From: Taxawa tesnikishii (nom. ined.)
Lineage: Eukaryota > Ascomycota > Dothideomycetes > Dothideales
Length of the DNA: 64,000 bases
Direction of reading: 5' to 3'
Assembly (NCBI GenBank): GCA_030247885.1
Contig: JAPDRO010000001.1
Coordinates: forward strand, 1,922,001 to 1,986,000
The translations under genes and the position numbers were made by a program. Shown one piece after another: positions 41,104 through 54,537 of the stretch; the stretch's first letter is position 1; each line of letters starts with the position of its first letter. The notes under the pieces were generated by a model, which was given only the letters and a program-made list of their open reading frames with translations, ran no database searches and had not been told where the DNA came from.

Positions 41104-43352
41104 GGCGATTGTGTATCGGCAATGGTTTGCGATTGGGAGATTCGTGATTGAAAGTTGAAAGAGATTGGGCTTCGGACGTAGGAAGTGGGAGAGAAGAGTA
41201 AAGTGAGGAGCAAGAGGGTGAGAAGAGTCAGATACTAATCAATGTTCAATCGTCTTACAGAAGCGCCGGCCGAGCTCCATCATCCCCTCATTCTCCGGCT
41301 TTCGTTGCGGGATTCGAAAGGTAACGTAAGATGCATGATGGCAATGCAGTAGAAAGGTCCCCGAGTCACAATATACTGAACCTCTTTTCTCTAGGACAAC
41401 TCCGTGATCGCACTTACGGATACCGTAGGACGGAGTGGAGATGGAAGGTCAGGCACGGAGGAGAAGGAAAGCACTCGCATCATGAGGTGCTCCTGAATGC
41501 AAAAGGCTGGGAAGTCGGCTATTGTTCTCAACCGTCCGGTAACGGGAACAGACTCGCGGCAGTCTTGTTCGCGTGCGCTCAACTTGTGTTTAATCCCCAA
41601 CTTCTCGTACTCTAGATTGTACGTCCGTGTCTTTGTTCTGCTCGTCGAACCGAAAGGCCCATTGCCCGTGCCTTGAGTGCCTGCTGCTGGCTCGACGCCT
41701 TGCATCTAACCTGCGCCAAGCAGTTCATACAGGCTGCACGACGACGCCCCGTCTATCCCACCCTTGCACACCGCTTCTCAATACCCTTTTATGGCTCCGG
41801 CAGCCCGCGTTAGCAGTTCATCTGTGCACAGAGAGCGGGACCCTTATATGGCGGTCGAAGTATGGCAAATGAGCTCGAGCAAAGGAGAGGCTTCTCTGGA
41901 ACACCCGTTGATCGGACTCGGAGAGTGTCTTGATGACTTTCCACGTGTCGTCTCTGCAATCACCTTATGGACGGCCAGCAAATCAGCTATCGCCATAGCT
42001 CCCAAGGCCCCAAGGTTGTTCATGCATCTTGTGGTGGAGCCCAGGCTTCTGCAGATTGGTTATTTTCACGCCCGACAGCTGTTAACCGCCTTCTGTACAA
42101 CACGTGGTAATCAGGAAAAGTGCCGCAGATGAAAGTCAGGCTCGTTTCCTGGCACGCTCATGCCGTGATAGGAGCCGACGGGTTCGACAGGAGCTGCCAG
42201 CTGTTCTAGGAAATAGGCATGAGCATCTACATGCGTTGCTGTTCCTTTAACCCCCGCCATTCCTGGATGCGTGGCGCACTCGACCAACGTCAAGCGTCGT
42301 TGCCAACACATCTTGCATCCGATGCCTGTCCGCAATACTCTCGGTTACACATACCACAGACACATTTTTTTGGTAATGTCGCTCCACACTGTGACGGATC
42401 TCTGGGACTGCGGTAAGCGAGACGACGGGCTTCGAGATCTGGTTCTCGTCTAGCATCACGATGCGAGGTCGGCAATAGCACGTAGAGCAGCTTTGGTAGC
42501 GGCTGGTTTCCCCCATTCTCCGACCTTGTAGCAGTCCCCCTTACTCTATCAAGGGACATCCTCACCTGCATTAGCTCCCGGTTGACGCATCGTCGTTAGT
42601 CTCGACGCTATCGCGGCCAGAGTAATCCGCACCAGACATGTTTCGTGCTCCATCCTTCTAATGTTTGGACCCCCAACATCCGGGAGACTAACAGCTGCAC
42701 ATCATGCCCTTCACTTGCCACCAAACTGACCACGTACTGGCCGCACTGACAAGGGAAAAGCCTCGGGGGCTTGTGCGCTCTTCATGCGACGCTTAGGCGC
42801 TTCGATCGGCACTCGCACACCGTCGTACACTGCGGAGCTCACGAGTCGATAGTCTGAATCTTCGAATATCCTCTGGCCAAATGCACGCCAACACATCAAT
42901 ATGGGGCTGCTGCCCCTCGATGCTTCGATTGCATCGTAGTGATCGGCTTGTGTACCTCTCTTTCACTGGTGGCCCTCTCTTCTTGTGTCGACTCGGATGC
43001 CGTGCCATCTATCCACGCTCCCTCACAACAGTCTCTTTCCTTTGGCATTCTATATACGCCCTCTCTGCCCTCCATGCTAGACCGTCCTTCTACAGCGCAT
43101 CAATAGATACCCAGCTCCACGCTTACATTCAGCATGACGCATTGCTAGTATTGGCCTTGATACCGTAGTGCCTCACCTCAGGTACATCCAAGTGTTGTGC
43201 AACAGGCGCCCGAGATCCTCGTCAAGCCCACCACTACCCAAAGCATACTTGTGCAGGAAGCCGTGGGCATCCATCTCAGCATCAGAACGATTTTGAAACA
43301 TATTAGTGTCTGGAAGCAGTCCCTATTGGGGTTCATTATCATGTTCTACATC
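41104..43352. other. Large intergenic stretch without a recognised gene
   Basis: 2.25 kb. I examined both strands for short exons joined by GT-AG introns and found no family I recognise. Minus-strand frames at 42111-42571 look slightly protein-like but do not join sensibly. Could hold a small unknown gene or an ncRNA. Confidence 0.45.
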
Positions 43353-44066
43353 ATGTACCTGACGGGTAAGACTCGACTTTTTCAATCTGCCCTACAGCAA
43401 CTCCCCATCGCTGGCCAAGAATTTTCCGACCACCCATCTGAAGCAGCTAGCACGGTCTACGCACACATGGCAGCCACGCTCTCGTCCCGTTCCAGACCCT
43501 GTGGAGAAGCCCTCCCTCACTAACGCCATCCTACTACAGGTCTCTGCAACCGCCGCCATTGGCCGACGCCCGTCTTCACACCCTACCTGACGCGCTCGGG
43601 CTACCATTGTACTGTGCGGGTCAACAATCGCGAATACAGCACCGACGTGGCCTACGAGTCCGAAGACCTAGCCCGCAACGCCGCCGCCACGCGTGCGTAC
43701 ATGATCTGCCGCAACTTCAGCGTCAACGACGGCATGTACCCTGGCCAACGGCCCCGCGGCGGCGTGCAGGGTCTACCGGTCGCGATCGGGTCGGGCAGAA
43801 GGGTGGGGAGGAAGACAAACTTGCCGGGTCTGCCGTTGGCTGAAGAGGATGAGAGAGAGGTGACCCATGTCAGGCATGTTGGCATGATGAGTGCCCCGGA
43901 TGAGGAGACGGATAGCGCGGGTTCTACGTCGAGTGGTGGCGAGAGCCCGAGGAGTCTGGATGGTGAGTTCGACAAGGAGAGGAAAAGGGCAATGGGTGCG
44001 GGCAGTTGTTTCTGTCGCAGGGCGGATGTGCACGCTTACGGTCTGTGTGAGTTATGTCTGAGGTAA
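43353..44066 (+). CDS. Small fungal protein with a dsRNA-binding-like fold and Cys-rich tail
   Basis: Two exons, 43353-43365 and 43540-44066, with a 174-nt intron (GTAAGA...CTACAG, branch CACTAAC); 179 residues, in frame. The ATG at 43353 (MYLTGLCNRRHWPTP) is preferred; another ATG 12 bp upstream is in frame. Residues 10-75 read WPTPVFTPY, GYHCTVRVNNREYSTD, YESEDLARNAAATRAYMIC, an alpha-beta-beta-beta-alpha order with Ala-rich last helix as in double-stranded-RNA-binding domains. A conserved block NFSVNDGMYPGQRP follows, then an acidic linker, and a tail CFCRRADVHAYGLCELC with paired Cys that may bind zinc. I recall similar small Dothideomycete proteins without known function. RNA binding is an inference from fold only. 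Confidence 0.65.
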
Positions 44067-44918
44067 AAGCCCCGGTGGGCGTGAAGGAAGTCCTTCACTG
44101 TTTGAAAGAGCGGAAGCATGCGGTTGGGTGGGCGACAAGGTGGGCGCTGCCAAGAGAGATGGATGGCACATTAGACGGGGGTTTTCTTTTGTTTTTCGGA
44201 GCGGTTCCCTCAATCGGGCCTCGCGGTCGCTGGGGGCGTCACGACGACATATGCTTAACGACTTTACGACCGGGTAATCGTACGGAGAAAAGAAACTTCT
44301 TTTGATTGGTGGTCGTTTCCCCGAAGCATGGTGGCAACATTCGATCTTTTCGTCGGCGACTGCAGTACTCAGCTTGTCCGCTCGTACCAAAGGAGCACAT
44401 CCTCCACTTCATCCCACCAGAGGGTTTTGGGAGAAGACGATGGTTCCACGACACGACCCACCCTTCCAAGACCATCACCAGGACTGATACAATCAACGGA
44501 CATCTCCCATGTTGAGAGATGAATTTGATCTGTTGAAGGTGCTTGACAACGGTAGGATATCGGTGAATACAGAAGACCTCGAACACTCGGACCCAAGTGG
44601 AGCGAATGAATGTGTGAATGGGAAGACACAGTACTCAGAGCAGTATGGAATGACATGGCAGAAGGCCGCTGTCGTGGTGAAGGTTACAGAGGGGTTGCCG
44701 TAAATGTGTGGTGCTATGCCTGCAATATCGAAATGGGAAAAGAATGTTGATTCAAGTGCCGAGGTGGTTCGAAGACACCGTCCCTCGCTGTGGACCGTCA
44801 GAACGGCTTAACCCTCTACGTAACGAGCAATCTCCATGACCACAACCCGAACCCGAACGCAGCAAGGGTATCTCATCCACCGCACCTTTCCGTAACGCCG
44901 AAAAGCAGCCCTAAACCA
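44067..44918. other. Intergenic, convergent 3' ends
   Basis: 850 bp between stops; no gene recognised. Confidence 0.5.
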
Positions 44919-47109
44919 TCACTTCCTCCTCCCCTTTCCTCTGCCCTTCTTCGCCGGGGGATCAGGCACACTGACGCTACCCTCAACAACCTCTTCGCCC
45001 TGCGCCTGCAACTCCTTCACTTTCTCCTGCGAACTGATGAAAATCGTAAGGTCGCGGTTCATCTCCTCCAGCTCCTTCTTCTCGTTTTCCATGTATTTTA
45101 CCTTACCTTCGCTCTCCTTCGCCCTCGCATCTGCGACTTGGATGCGTGTCAACAGGCCCTCATTAAGAGTCTTCTCCTCACGCAACTGGGCCGAGAGACC
45201 GCGAGCCAAAGCCTCGAATTTTGAGGCCCGCAGCGTAGTTTTCCCCAGCTCCTTTTCGAGGCGCGTGAGAGCGGTGGTTTGGACTTGATTTTCCTGGCGG
45301 AGAGCAGTTATTTCGGCGACTGCCTGCTCCGCACGCGCCGCTGCCTCAGAGGCTTGGGCGCCTGCTTGCGAAGCCTTGTCCACGGCACGCTCGACTTGTT
45401 CTTCGAAGTAGCGCCGCTGACCCTCCAACTGGCTCGTCAGCAGATATGTGTATTCGTTTGCCATGTTCTCCATCTTCTCTCGAGGCACACTATCCTCACC
45501 CTCAGCCCTAAATGCTGTGTTCGGATGCCGCGCTGGTAGATCCGCAAGCTTGCTTGTTGCCTCCTTGTTTTGGATTAGTCTGTGTACATATCCGTCGCCT
45601 GCATAGTCCCAGACGTGCTGCGTGGCTATATCCATGGCGTAGCAATGAGATGTGGCTTCGTAGTGTGCATAGGCGTGAGCGGAGTCATAACGGCCGCATC
45701 CGATGTTGCCACATATGAGGCAGATCCAGAGGTTAGTGGAAGAGGCACAAACCGAGCACGCCGGCTCACCATCTGGACTGTCGTGGGATGGCCTGGGATA
45801 TGGAAACGTGGAAGACGGTGATTGCGTGTAGCGGCATACCGGACAACCAGAGCCTTTCCACTTTTCGAGGCAGACGCAGTGAAAGACGTGTTGGCAGAGG
45901 ATCGTGAGGAGACCGGTAGTCTCGTCCATGCGTTCCAGACAAACAGGACACGTAGGAAGTTCCACAAGAGAAGGCGTAGGCGGCGGGAGGGGTTTGGTGG
46001 ATAAAAAGGTCGGTTTCCGGGATGTGCTGTCCTTTGGCGAAATAGCACGCTGCTGGGCAGCAGAGGTAAAAGGGTCATTGTTGTTCTGAGGGAACACAGA
46101 CGGGTCCTGGACGTCAGAATCCGGCGTGATAAACTCCACAGTCTTGATGAAGACTACATGACAATTCTCTGGCTACGGAGTTGTCAGTGTTTTGATCCTG
46201 AACTAGAGTCCTTCAAGTTGTAAGACTCACCACCATCGCGTCGAACAATCTGCCATTCCACAGCCTCTGCCACTCCTTTGCTCGTTTTGCCTGTTTGAAC
46301 TTCATAAGGACCATGTATCTGTTCGTGCGACCAGTCCTGATCATCCTAAAGTGGCTGACGTCTTCCCTCGTCCGGTCCCCAACGAAGCCCAGAAAGTCTG
46401 CAGGACCCATCCATGACGGAACAGCAAGGACGCATAGGGTTGTGCATTGTTCTATGTCAAAGTGGCCATCGTCTGCTCCATGGACACTTGTCTGATTCTT
46501 CCCGGCAATATATGTATCGGGGTCCAACTCTGGCGTCTCTTGCGTGTCTCTGTACAAATGCACAACACCCCAGCCCACATCCGTTGCCTTGACTTCTGAG
46601 GGTACGTAGACACCCTTGGTATGTAACCCAGCGGACGAACTCTTACTTTGAGTGAGGGACTTCCCACGGCCTCTGCCGTTCTCATCCGTAGCCGTGCCTT
46701 CCATGTCAATGCTTTCGATGGTGACTGTATCGAAGCGCCAGTCCTTAGCTGCCGCTTCACTGGAGGGCTTTGCCGGAAACAGAGCTGGTGAATGCGTCTC
46801 TCTGAGGGCTACGTTGCGCTCTGGTAGCAGAAGGGCATCTCCATGAGATTCCGGTCGTCCTACGGATGGTGGTCGACTTGCTGAACGGTCGCCAGTCGAT
46901 CCAGAAGAGTCGCGCTTAGCGTGGCCTTGGTGAAACGTGTCTGGAGACCACTCTATCGTTCTATGGGCCGGGAATGATGTCTTAAAGATGTCTGATTCAG
47001 AAGGCGGAAGGTAAACGTTTCTGGACGTTGAAGCCCGCTTCGTTTGGTGAGAAGATGCTGCAGGCGTAGGATATAGCTCGAGCTTCAAGTGGAAGAAATA
47101 GAATGGCAT
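44919..47109 (-). CDS. ETP1: BRAP2/ETP1-type RING and UBP-zinc-finger E3 ligase
   Basis: Two exons, 47109-46231 and 46172-44919, with a 58-nt intron; 710 residues, in frame. I chose the ATG at 47109 (MPFYFFHLKLELYPTP) because fungal homologues start there; the open frame runs 49 codons further upstream. The N-terminal half has the BRAP2 RRM-like domain (CTTLCVLAVPSWMGPADFLGF, FRMIRTGRTNRYMVLMKF). A RING finger lies at about 368-407 (CPVCLERM, CQHVFHCVCLEKW, CPVC). Next is a UBP-type zinc finger (ACSVCASSTNLWICLICGNIGCGRY, HYEATSHCYAMD). A long coiled coil fills about 530-690, and a basic KKGRGKGRRK tail ends the protein. This is the exact BRAP2 order. Yeast Etp1 takes part in ethanol-stress response; mammalian BRAP2 is a Ras-responsive E3. 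Polyubiquitin is the next gene upstream on the same strand. Confidence 0.93.
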
Positions 47110-47637
47110 CGCAACGCAAGTTCCAGAGGAAGTAGTGGCAAGCCGAACATGGTCAAGGAATATGCTCTGCAATATATCAGTTTCGGCAGGATGAACTTTC
47201 TCCAGGAAGAAAGCATTTAGAAAGCACGTGCCTTGGCCGGATTCTGGAAGCTTCACATGTCACACGTAGGATAGACTCTACCCGATAGAGAAGGAAACAT
47301 GCAACCATTTCAGCGTAACGCGATCCACACAATGACGTTTCTACTGATCTGGGAGTGTTACTGCTGCCGTAGCACAGCAGCAGTTAGCCATGCTAATTTT
47401 GCAAGGACGACATGCGTCAGGCTACTTCACGAGAAAGGGCACAGTCGTTGTACGTAGGTAGAAGGATCAGTGATGTTAATGTTGGAAGACCATCTGGCAT
47501 ATTCATTTATGCTCGCTATGTAGTCGATGCATGCTCGAAGGCCATGCTCGAAATTGAAAGAACGCCGGGACCTGTCCCCTGGCTATGCCGCCTAACGCCA
47601 TGAAGCCGCTCATCCCATCGTTGAAATCCATAACCCA
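47110..47637. other. ETP1 promoter side and polyubiquitin 3' side
   Basis: 530 bp between two minus-strand genes; nothing recognised. Confidence 0.5.
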
Positions 47638-49170
<1,533 letters not shown>

Positions 49171-50819
49171 TCATGAGCTCGACGCCACTGATTCGTTACC
49201 GAAGGGCTTTCTGCCATAAAGGACCGGCATCGGGTAATAACCGTGTATCTTCCGGTTCTTGATGTCGGCTGAAACAAGGGCGACGAACACATCAACCTCC
49301 TCCTTCTTCCAGCCCAAGCCTCTGGTCATCAGCGCAAGACAGAACCCTTCCAAGCCGTCAAGGATGTTGACCTGGTTCCATCGGCCAAGTTCCTTCATGT
49401 AGGGGTCCTTGGGCCAGCCATTTGACGGCCACATGAAGTTCCTCTCCTCGATGTCTACGAAGCCTGCAGCTTCCATCCATTCGCGGTAGTGGTCAGAAAC
49501 GTCGCTGCCCATGGGCCGTCCAAGCTTCCGGGCTGCTTCACACATGAGAATGCCCCACTTCTGTAAGTTGGTGCCTTCGAGTGTGTCATCTACGCATCTG
49601 AGTGGGAGACCATAGTCTTGGAATTCCACGTAACCGCCCGGCTCGAGATTTCTGTTGCAAGGTTAACAACGGCTGCAATGTGACATATATGCGGTAACAC
49701 TTACTCGTATGCCTGCTGGATGACCCTTGGGACGTCGGCAAAGCAACCAGCCATCAATCGGGCGTGTATATAATCGAACTTGTGGTCGTAGATCCACAGG
49801 TCTTCAGCATCGTCTATGATGAACTTCAAATTCGGAGGTACGCTGGAAAGTCAGCAGTCGCGCAATGCCAGTTGGATGGTGTCACACACAAGCTCGGTTG
49901 TCCTGGGCTCAAGTCTATGCCAATGACCTATGTATCTGAATCAGAGGGACTGATGCTCTTCACCTGTAGCAGGCGTCCTTGCACTTCGTCAACAGTGTGA
50001 CCGTACCTGGCAGTCAGGATACTCGTCGGCTTGAACATGTTAACCTTGGTCTGATCTCTGATAGTGGAGCACTTACCAAACTCCACAGCCCAGATGCCTG
50101 TTCCAGTACCAATATCAAGGACATGTTTTGGATTGTGAAGAGGTGCAAGGTGAAGCTTGTTCAACGTCAAGTTGAACAGATGATGCTGAAGATCTGGGGA
50201 AAGGCTTTAGTGGTGTTATAATGCAGTACTACGAGATGACTAACCCAATCGATCTGACTCTCTCTAGCGGCACACTGTTAGCCCTGAATCCAAGAGATTC
50301 CAGTCTGAGCGGATGTAACCTACCTCGTCATTGGGGAAGACGTATCGTCCGTCTTTGAAAGCTACAAGGGGATTGTTATGAGATGGGGGATCCTACAAGA
50401 GCTGCGAGCAAGCTTACCATGGTACGTCCTGCCGTGCTCCCTGCGGTAGTTGTAGATGGATTCGCTCAACGAGGTGGTGGTACTCTCCCTGGACGTTGTG
50501 AGTGCACAGCCTTGAGTCAATGGGTCTCCGAAACAGGCCGCACATACGCATCCGCCCCAAGTGCTGAATCGGAGTCGTCGGTCTGCTCACCGTATTAGCG
50601 AACCGTAATCGGAAGCTGTACCGCACTGTGGCGGTAAATTGGTGTTGCACATCTCACATCTGCTATGAGATTCTGCTCTACAGCAGGGTTTGCATGAAGA
50701 GGAGCTGGGACAGGAGCTGGGACAGGAACTGGATTTGCTTGAACGCCAGCGGGAATGGTTTGGTTGTCAGCGAGGTCTGCTTGGTTACCAGCAGCGTAGC
50801 CGTCGGCGGTATCGGCCAT
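49171..50819 (-). CDS. SAM-dependent methyltransferase, UMTA/LaeA-like, ten exons
   Basis: Exons: 50819-50658, 50582-50548, 50488-50418, 50361-50324, 50263-50245, 50194-50078, 50029-50007, 49927-49890, 49842-49705 and 49651-49171. They sum to exactly 374 codons (373 residues), which supports the model, including two microexons of 19 and 23 nt. After an Ala/Pro/Asn-rich head comes SLSESIYNYRREHGRTYHAF, then DRLDLQHHLFNLTLN, the SAM-binding motif HVLDIGTGTGIWAVEF, VIGIDLSP, PPNLKFIIDDAED and FDYIHARLMAGCF. Further on are LEPGGYVEFQDY, the substrate-side helix EWMEAAGFVDIEERNF and a C-terminal Arg/Lys-rich end. This order is that of the fungal LaeA/UMTA/trans-aconitate-type methyltransferases. 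The target may be a small molecule or protein; nothing here fixes it. It is divergent from a P450 gene 1.2 kb away. Confidence 0.88.
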
Positions 50820-51213
50820 CGTGCCAGCCAGTCCTGCAGAGAAGCTCTCTGTTCCACGTGCTGGCTGAGATCGTTATCGTCCTTGTACAGTAGTGGTGAT
50901 GGCGCGAGGCGTTTCCTGCAAAAAAAGTCCGGCACTCTTCAAGAACGCGCCAGGCGCCTTTGGACGTATCTCTACAACGGCGCCTGAGGGTAAATGCGGG
51001 GAGAGGGCCTGCTTGGATCAATGCAGCGAAACGGCAGTCAGAAAGGCTAGAGCGAGAAACACCAGTCCGAAACGAAAGTGCTCAAAGGTCCATCTATTAA
51101 ATGTTTAGCGCGACGAGTCGTCCCGTTCCGGACAGAACGCTGAACCGGCGGCAGACGGCCAATGGGTCTTGTTTGCGAGGGACCCCACCGCACCGAAACG
51201 TGCGCGAACTATT

Positions 51214-51240
51214 GCACACACGCACACACGCACACACGCA
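51214..51240 (+). repeat. AC-rich dinucleotide repeat
   Basis: Interrupted (CA)n with CGCA spacers. Confidence 0.85.
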
Positions 51241-51698
51241 TGCACGTCTGCACGGGTCCCATGCTGCCGCTGTCACTGCATCCAAGCGAATGCGGTCGAG
51301 ATAGAGAACCCAACCACCCTACCTTGCTGCAGCTGGCGCGAAGGACGTCAGCCGGTAAGTAAACACGCAGCGCTCAATCGCGCAGTGGCTTCGTGCCTTG
51401 GCTTGGCGTGCCGCGGTGGGCTAACTATCCATCACGATGATGGATCCGCTGCGGGTGGGCTGCACGGGACAAAGAAGCTGATAAGGATAAGAGGGGCACC
51501 GAGGAGCAGCGAGGCGAGACAACGACAGTGGGCAGAGGCAGAGGCGGAGGCGCGCTAGTGGATGCGATCGAATGGCTCCAAAGCCGCGCGCAAAGTCTCC
51601 CATGGGCTAGCTCTGCTGGGAGGAGAGGAGGAGGTACACAGCAGCTTGCAGCAATTGTACATGTATCTAGTCACCAGTTCCACGGCCCTTCGCTTGCA

Positions 51699-51722
51699 TC
51701 TCTCTCTCTCTCTCTCTCTCTC
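51699..51722 (+). repeat. TC dinucleotide microsatellite
   Basis: About twelve TC units in the presumed 5' UTR of the P450 gene. Confidence 0.9.
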
Positions 51723-52046
51723 ATCCTCGTCCTTGTCTCGTTTCCGTCGAAGCATCCCTGTGCCACATCCTATCCTTACCATCGCGTGCCGCGGGGCTGC
51801 GACTTCCCGACCAGCACTCCCTCACAAGTTTCGCTAGATATACCCGGGACCTCTCCCCTTCTTCTTGTTCGTCAGTCCGATCCCAGCGCTCTGGTACACG
51901 CGCTCTGTCTCACTCAACGTCGTTACGTGACCTGTATTTCTGCAGCACACCTGAAGCGGCACAGCAATCCGACCGGTCCTGGCGTTTTACGGCTGCCCAC
52001 AGCTCGTCCGACATCCCTTCGTCACCCCTCCGTTCCTGTTTGCCAG

Positions 52047-54069
52047 ATGTTGTCGGCCGCCGTACTCCTCGGCGTTGCTGCCTTCATCATCTTTGTGATC
52101 CGTAAAATTCGCAAGTACTACGCCCTCAGCGCGTTCCGCGGACCATGGAGCTCGGGCTTTTCCAGGTTATGGCTGCTCAAGGCAAACGCATCCGGAGAGA
52201 TGCACAAGTACTTTACAGCAGTCAACGACAACTATGGTGTGTACTATGTTCAATCGCTCTGTTTTGCATACCACACAACTCTAAGCTCTTTCTTTCAAAG
52301 TCCCTTCGTTTGTTGAGTTGCGATTGCTCCCAATGTCTCCTCTTCGTTTGTCAACATGACCGGTCGTTTTTCGCTTTGTCGCATCGTCCCATGCCGAATG
52401 GGGTCGTACAACAGCCTCGCCATGTGGCGGAAAGGCATCTTACAGCGAAAGGATTCTAATCAGCTGGTCAGGACCGACTGCGCGTGTCGCACCAAACATG
52501 CTCATCACCAAGGACCCCGAGCTGATGCGTAGAATGAACGCCGTGCGCAGCAACTTCGTCCGAAGCGAGTGGTATACCGCCCTCAGACTCCATCCTACCC
52601 GAGACAACATCACATCTGTTACCGATGAGAAGGTCCACGCTGACCTCCGTACCAGAATGGCCCCTGGCGTAGGTGACCGATATGCTGCGTTCAATGAATA
52701 AGAAAGCTAATCATACCCGTGCAGTATTCCGGTAAGGAGAATCTTAGTATGGAGCAGGACATCGACAAGCGGCTCCTGCAGTTGTATGACCTGATCGAAG
52801 CGAAGTACATCTCAACGGAAAGAGACTTTCGTCCGATGGATCTGTCACGGACGTTATCGTTCTTCACTCTCGATGTCATTTCCACTATCGCATTTGGACA
52901 GGAGTTTGGTTTCCTCGAGAGGGACGATGATCCTTTCGGATATATCGCTAACCTCCAAGAGTTCCTGCCGGCCATCATTGTATTTGGTGCTTACACCGAG
53001 CTGCAGAAGCTCATGCGGTTCCCTCTCCTCAAACCTTTCTTGCCGAAATCGACTGACAAGCGTGGCCTTGGTAGAGTCATGGGGTAGGATCAAGTGCATT
53101 GCTCTAATGTGTGCATTTCATTGATGGTATAACAGCTTCGCTAGAGATCGGGTTCGTGAGCGTTTTGGAGAGAAGCCCATCGTTCGGCAAGACATGCTTC
53201 AAGCATTCATCAACCGTGGCATGACTATGGAACAGCTCGAATCCGAGACCCTAACCCAAATGTAGGCACAACAGCGTCCCACAGGAACTGACGTGATAGC
53301 TAACGTGTAGCAGCACCGCCGGCTCGGACAGCACAGCCTCTGCACTCCGCATGACACTGCACTTTATCACAACAACACCCTCTGTGCAAGCGCGCTTGCT
53401 CGCCGAAATTCATGCGGCCATGGAGCGCGGCGAAATCACTCGTCCCGTAATCCAAGATGTCGAAGCTCGACGGTTGCCGTACCTCCAGGCGTGTATTAAG
53501 GAGGGCCTGCGTATGTATCCACCGGTGACCGGTCTGCTTGCCAAAGCTGTGCCCCCGGGGTGCCGAGCTTGAACCAGGCAAGTGGGCGCCCGGCGGTACG
53601 CAGATTGCATGGAACTCCTGGGCCATGCAGCGGGACCAAGACATCTTTGGTGTCGATTCAGAAATATTCCGCCCGGAGAGGTGGCTGCCAAAAGACGGCA
53701 GTGACGGCGAGAGGCAGAGAGTCGAGCGCATGACGGAGACTGTTGGATTGGTGTTCGGGTATGGACGATTCGGTTGCCTCGGCAGAGGTGTGGCGATGAT
53801 GGAGCTGAACAAGGGTGTCATTGAGGTATGATAAAGCCGAGCTATTGTATTGTGCGACGATTGCTGACTACGGACAGACACTCTTGCGTTTCGAGCTTCA
53901 GCCCGTCAGCCTCGCGAAGCCCTTCGAGGAGAAGTGCGTCGGCTTCTTCCTACATACAAACATGATGTTCCGCGTGACGGAGCGCAAGGACGAACAGATG
54001 AACGGCCATCTTCCTTCAGAATCGCAGCACATCAACGCTGGAGCACTGCCCGGCGCTCCCGACGAATAG
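52047..54069 (+). CDS. Cytochrome P450, pisatin-demethylase-like
   Basis: Six exons: 52047-52236, 52472-52668, 52725-53083, 53136-53261, 53314-53825 and 53878-54069. Introns are 52-56 nt except the first (235 nt). The start MLSAAVLLGVAAFIIFVI gives the ER membrane anchor. P450 marks are: FRGPWSSGFSRLWLL; I-helix TAGSDSTAS; ExxR in KEGLR; FRPERW; and the haem loop FGYGRFGCLGRG with the ligand Cys. The blocks ARVAPNMLITKDPELMRR and YSGKENLSMEQDIDKRLL are ones I associate with fungal pisatin-demethylase/benzoate-hydroxylase-like P450s. At 53552-53560 (CCCCCGGGG) the frame is out by +1 or -2: KAVPPG must shift to reach AELEPGKW. Exons total 1,576 nt, one more than 525 codons. It is divergent from the methyltransferase gene; a joint pathway is possible but unproven. 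Confidence 0.87.
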
Positions 54070-54537
54070 TTGACATTGCCAGACAGGACAACGGAGACTT
54101 GAATGGTGTTCGGGCTAGGCTGCTTCCAATCCGGGTCTCTGAGCGACATGAGTGTATGACTCTGGGCGGATGGATATTCGGGTGCAGACCGGTTTTGCTC
54201 TTCATTGAGCAGTCAATGTTACCCAGCTTCATGACTGACTGTATTCTATGGAACGCTTGAGCGAGCAATTATACTAGCTAATTATTTCTCCGTTACGGTA
54301 GTATGTGCCCTTCTTATCCGTTAGATGTTCATTGGAACATATGCAATTCCACCAAAGCATTTCTTCCGCCAAAGCATCTCTTCTCTATCTTCCCGGTAGT
54401 CCATCTCCTCTTGGAACGACCGTCCAACGCTTCTTCTTCGTCGTCACACGCAGAACAGCTATTCTCCGTCCTAAACGCCACCCGCTATGCATGAAACCAG
54501 CATCAAACGATCCCCAACAACAAGTGGCCACGGCCAA
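54070..54537. other. Intergenic, convergent 3' ends
   Basis: 470 bp; nothing recognised. Confidence 0.5.

Larger units (their letters stand above)
50820..52046. promoter_or_regulatory. Divergent region methyltransferase / P450
   Basis: 1.2 kb between two start codons, with (AC)n at 51214-51240 and (TC)n at 51699-51722. An open frame runs into the P450 start from 51528, but has no protein-like character; treated as 5' UTR. Confidence 0.55.

Noticed and set aside
42111-42571. Minus-strand frames that look weakly protein-like
   Set aside because: They overlap in different registers and cannot be joined by plausible introns into a known family.
47110-47256. 49-residue N-terminal extension of ETP1
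   Set aside because: BRAP2 homologues in fungi start at MPFYFFHLK-like text, which is at the later ATG.
51528-52046. N-terminal extension of the P450
   Set aside because: The open frame upstream contains a TC microsatellite and no protein-like character; the ATG at 52047 gives a proper membrane anchor.
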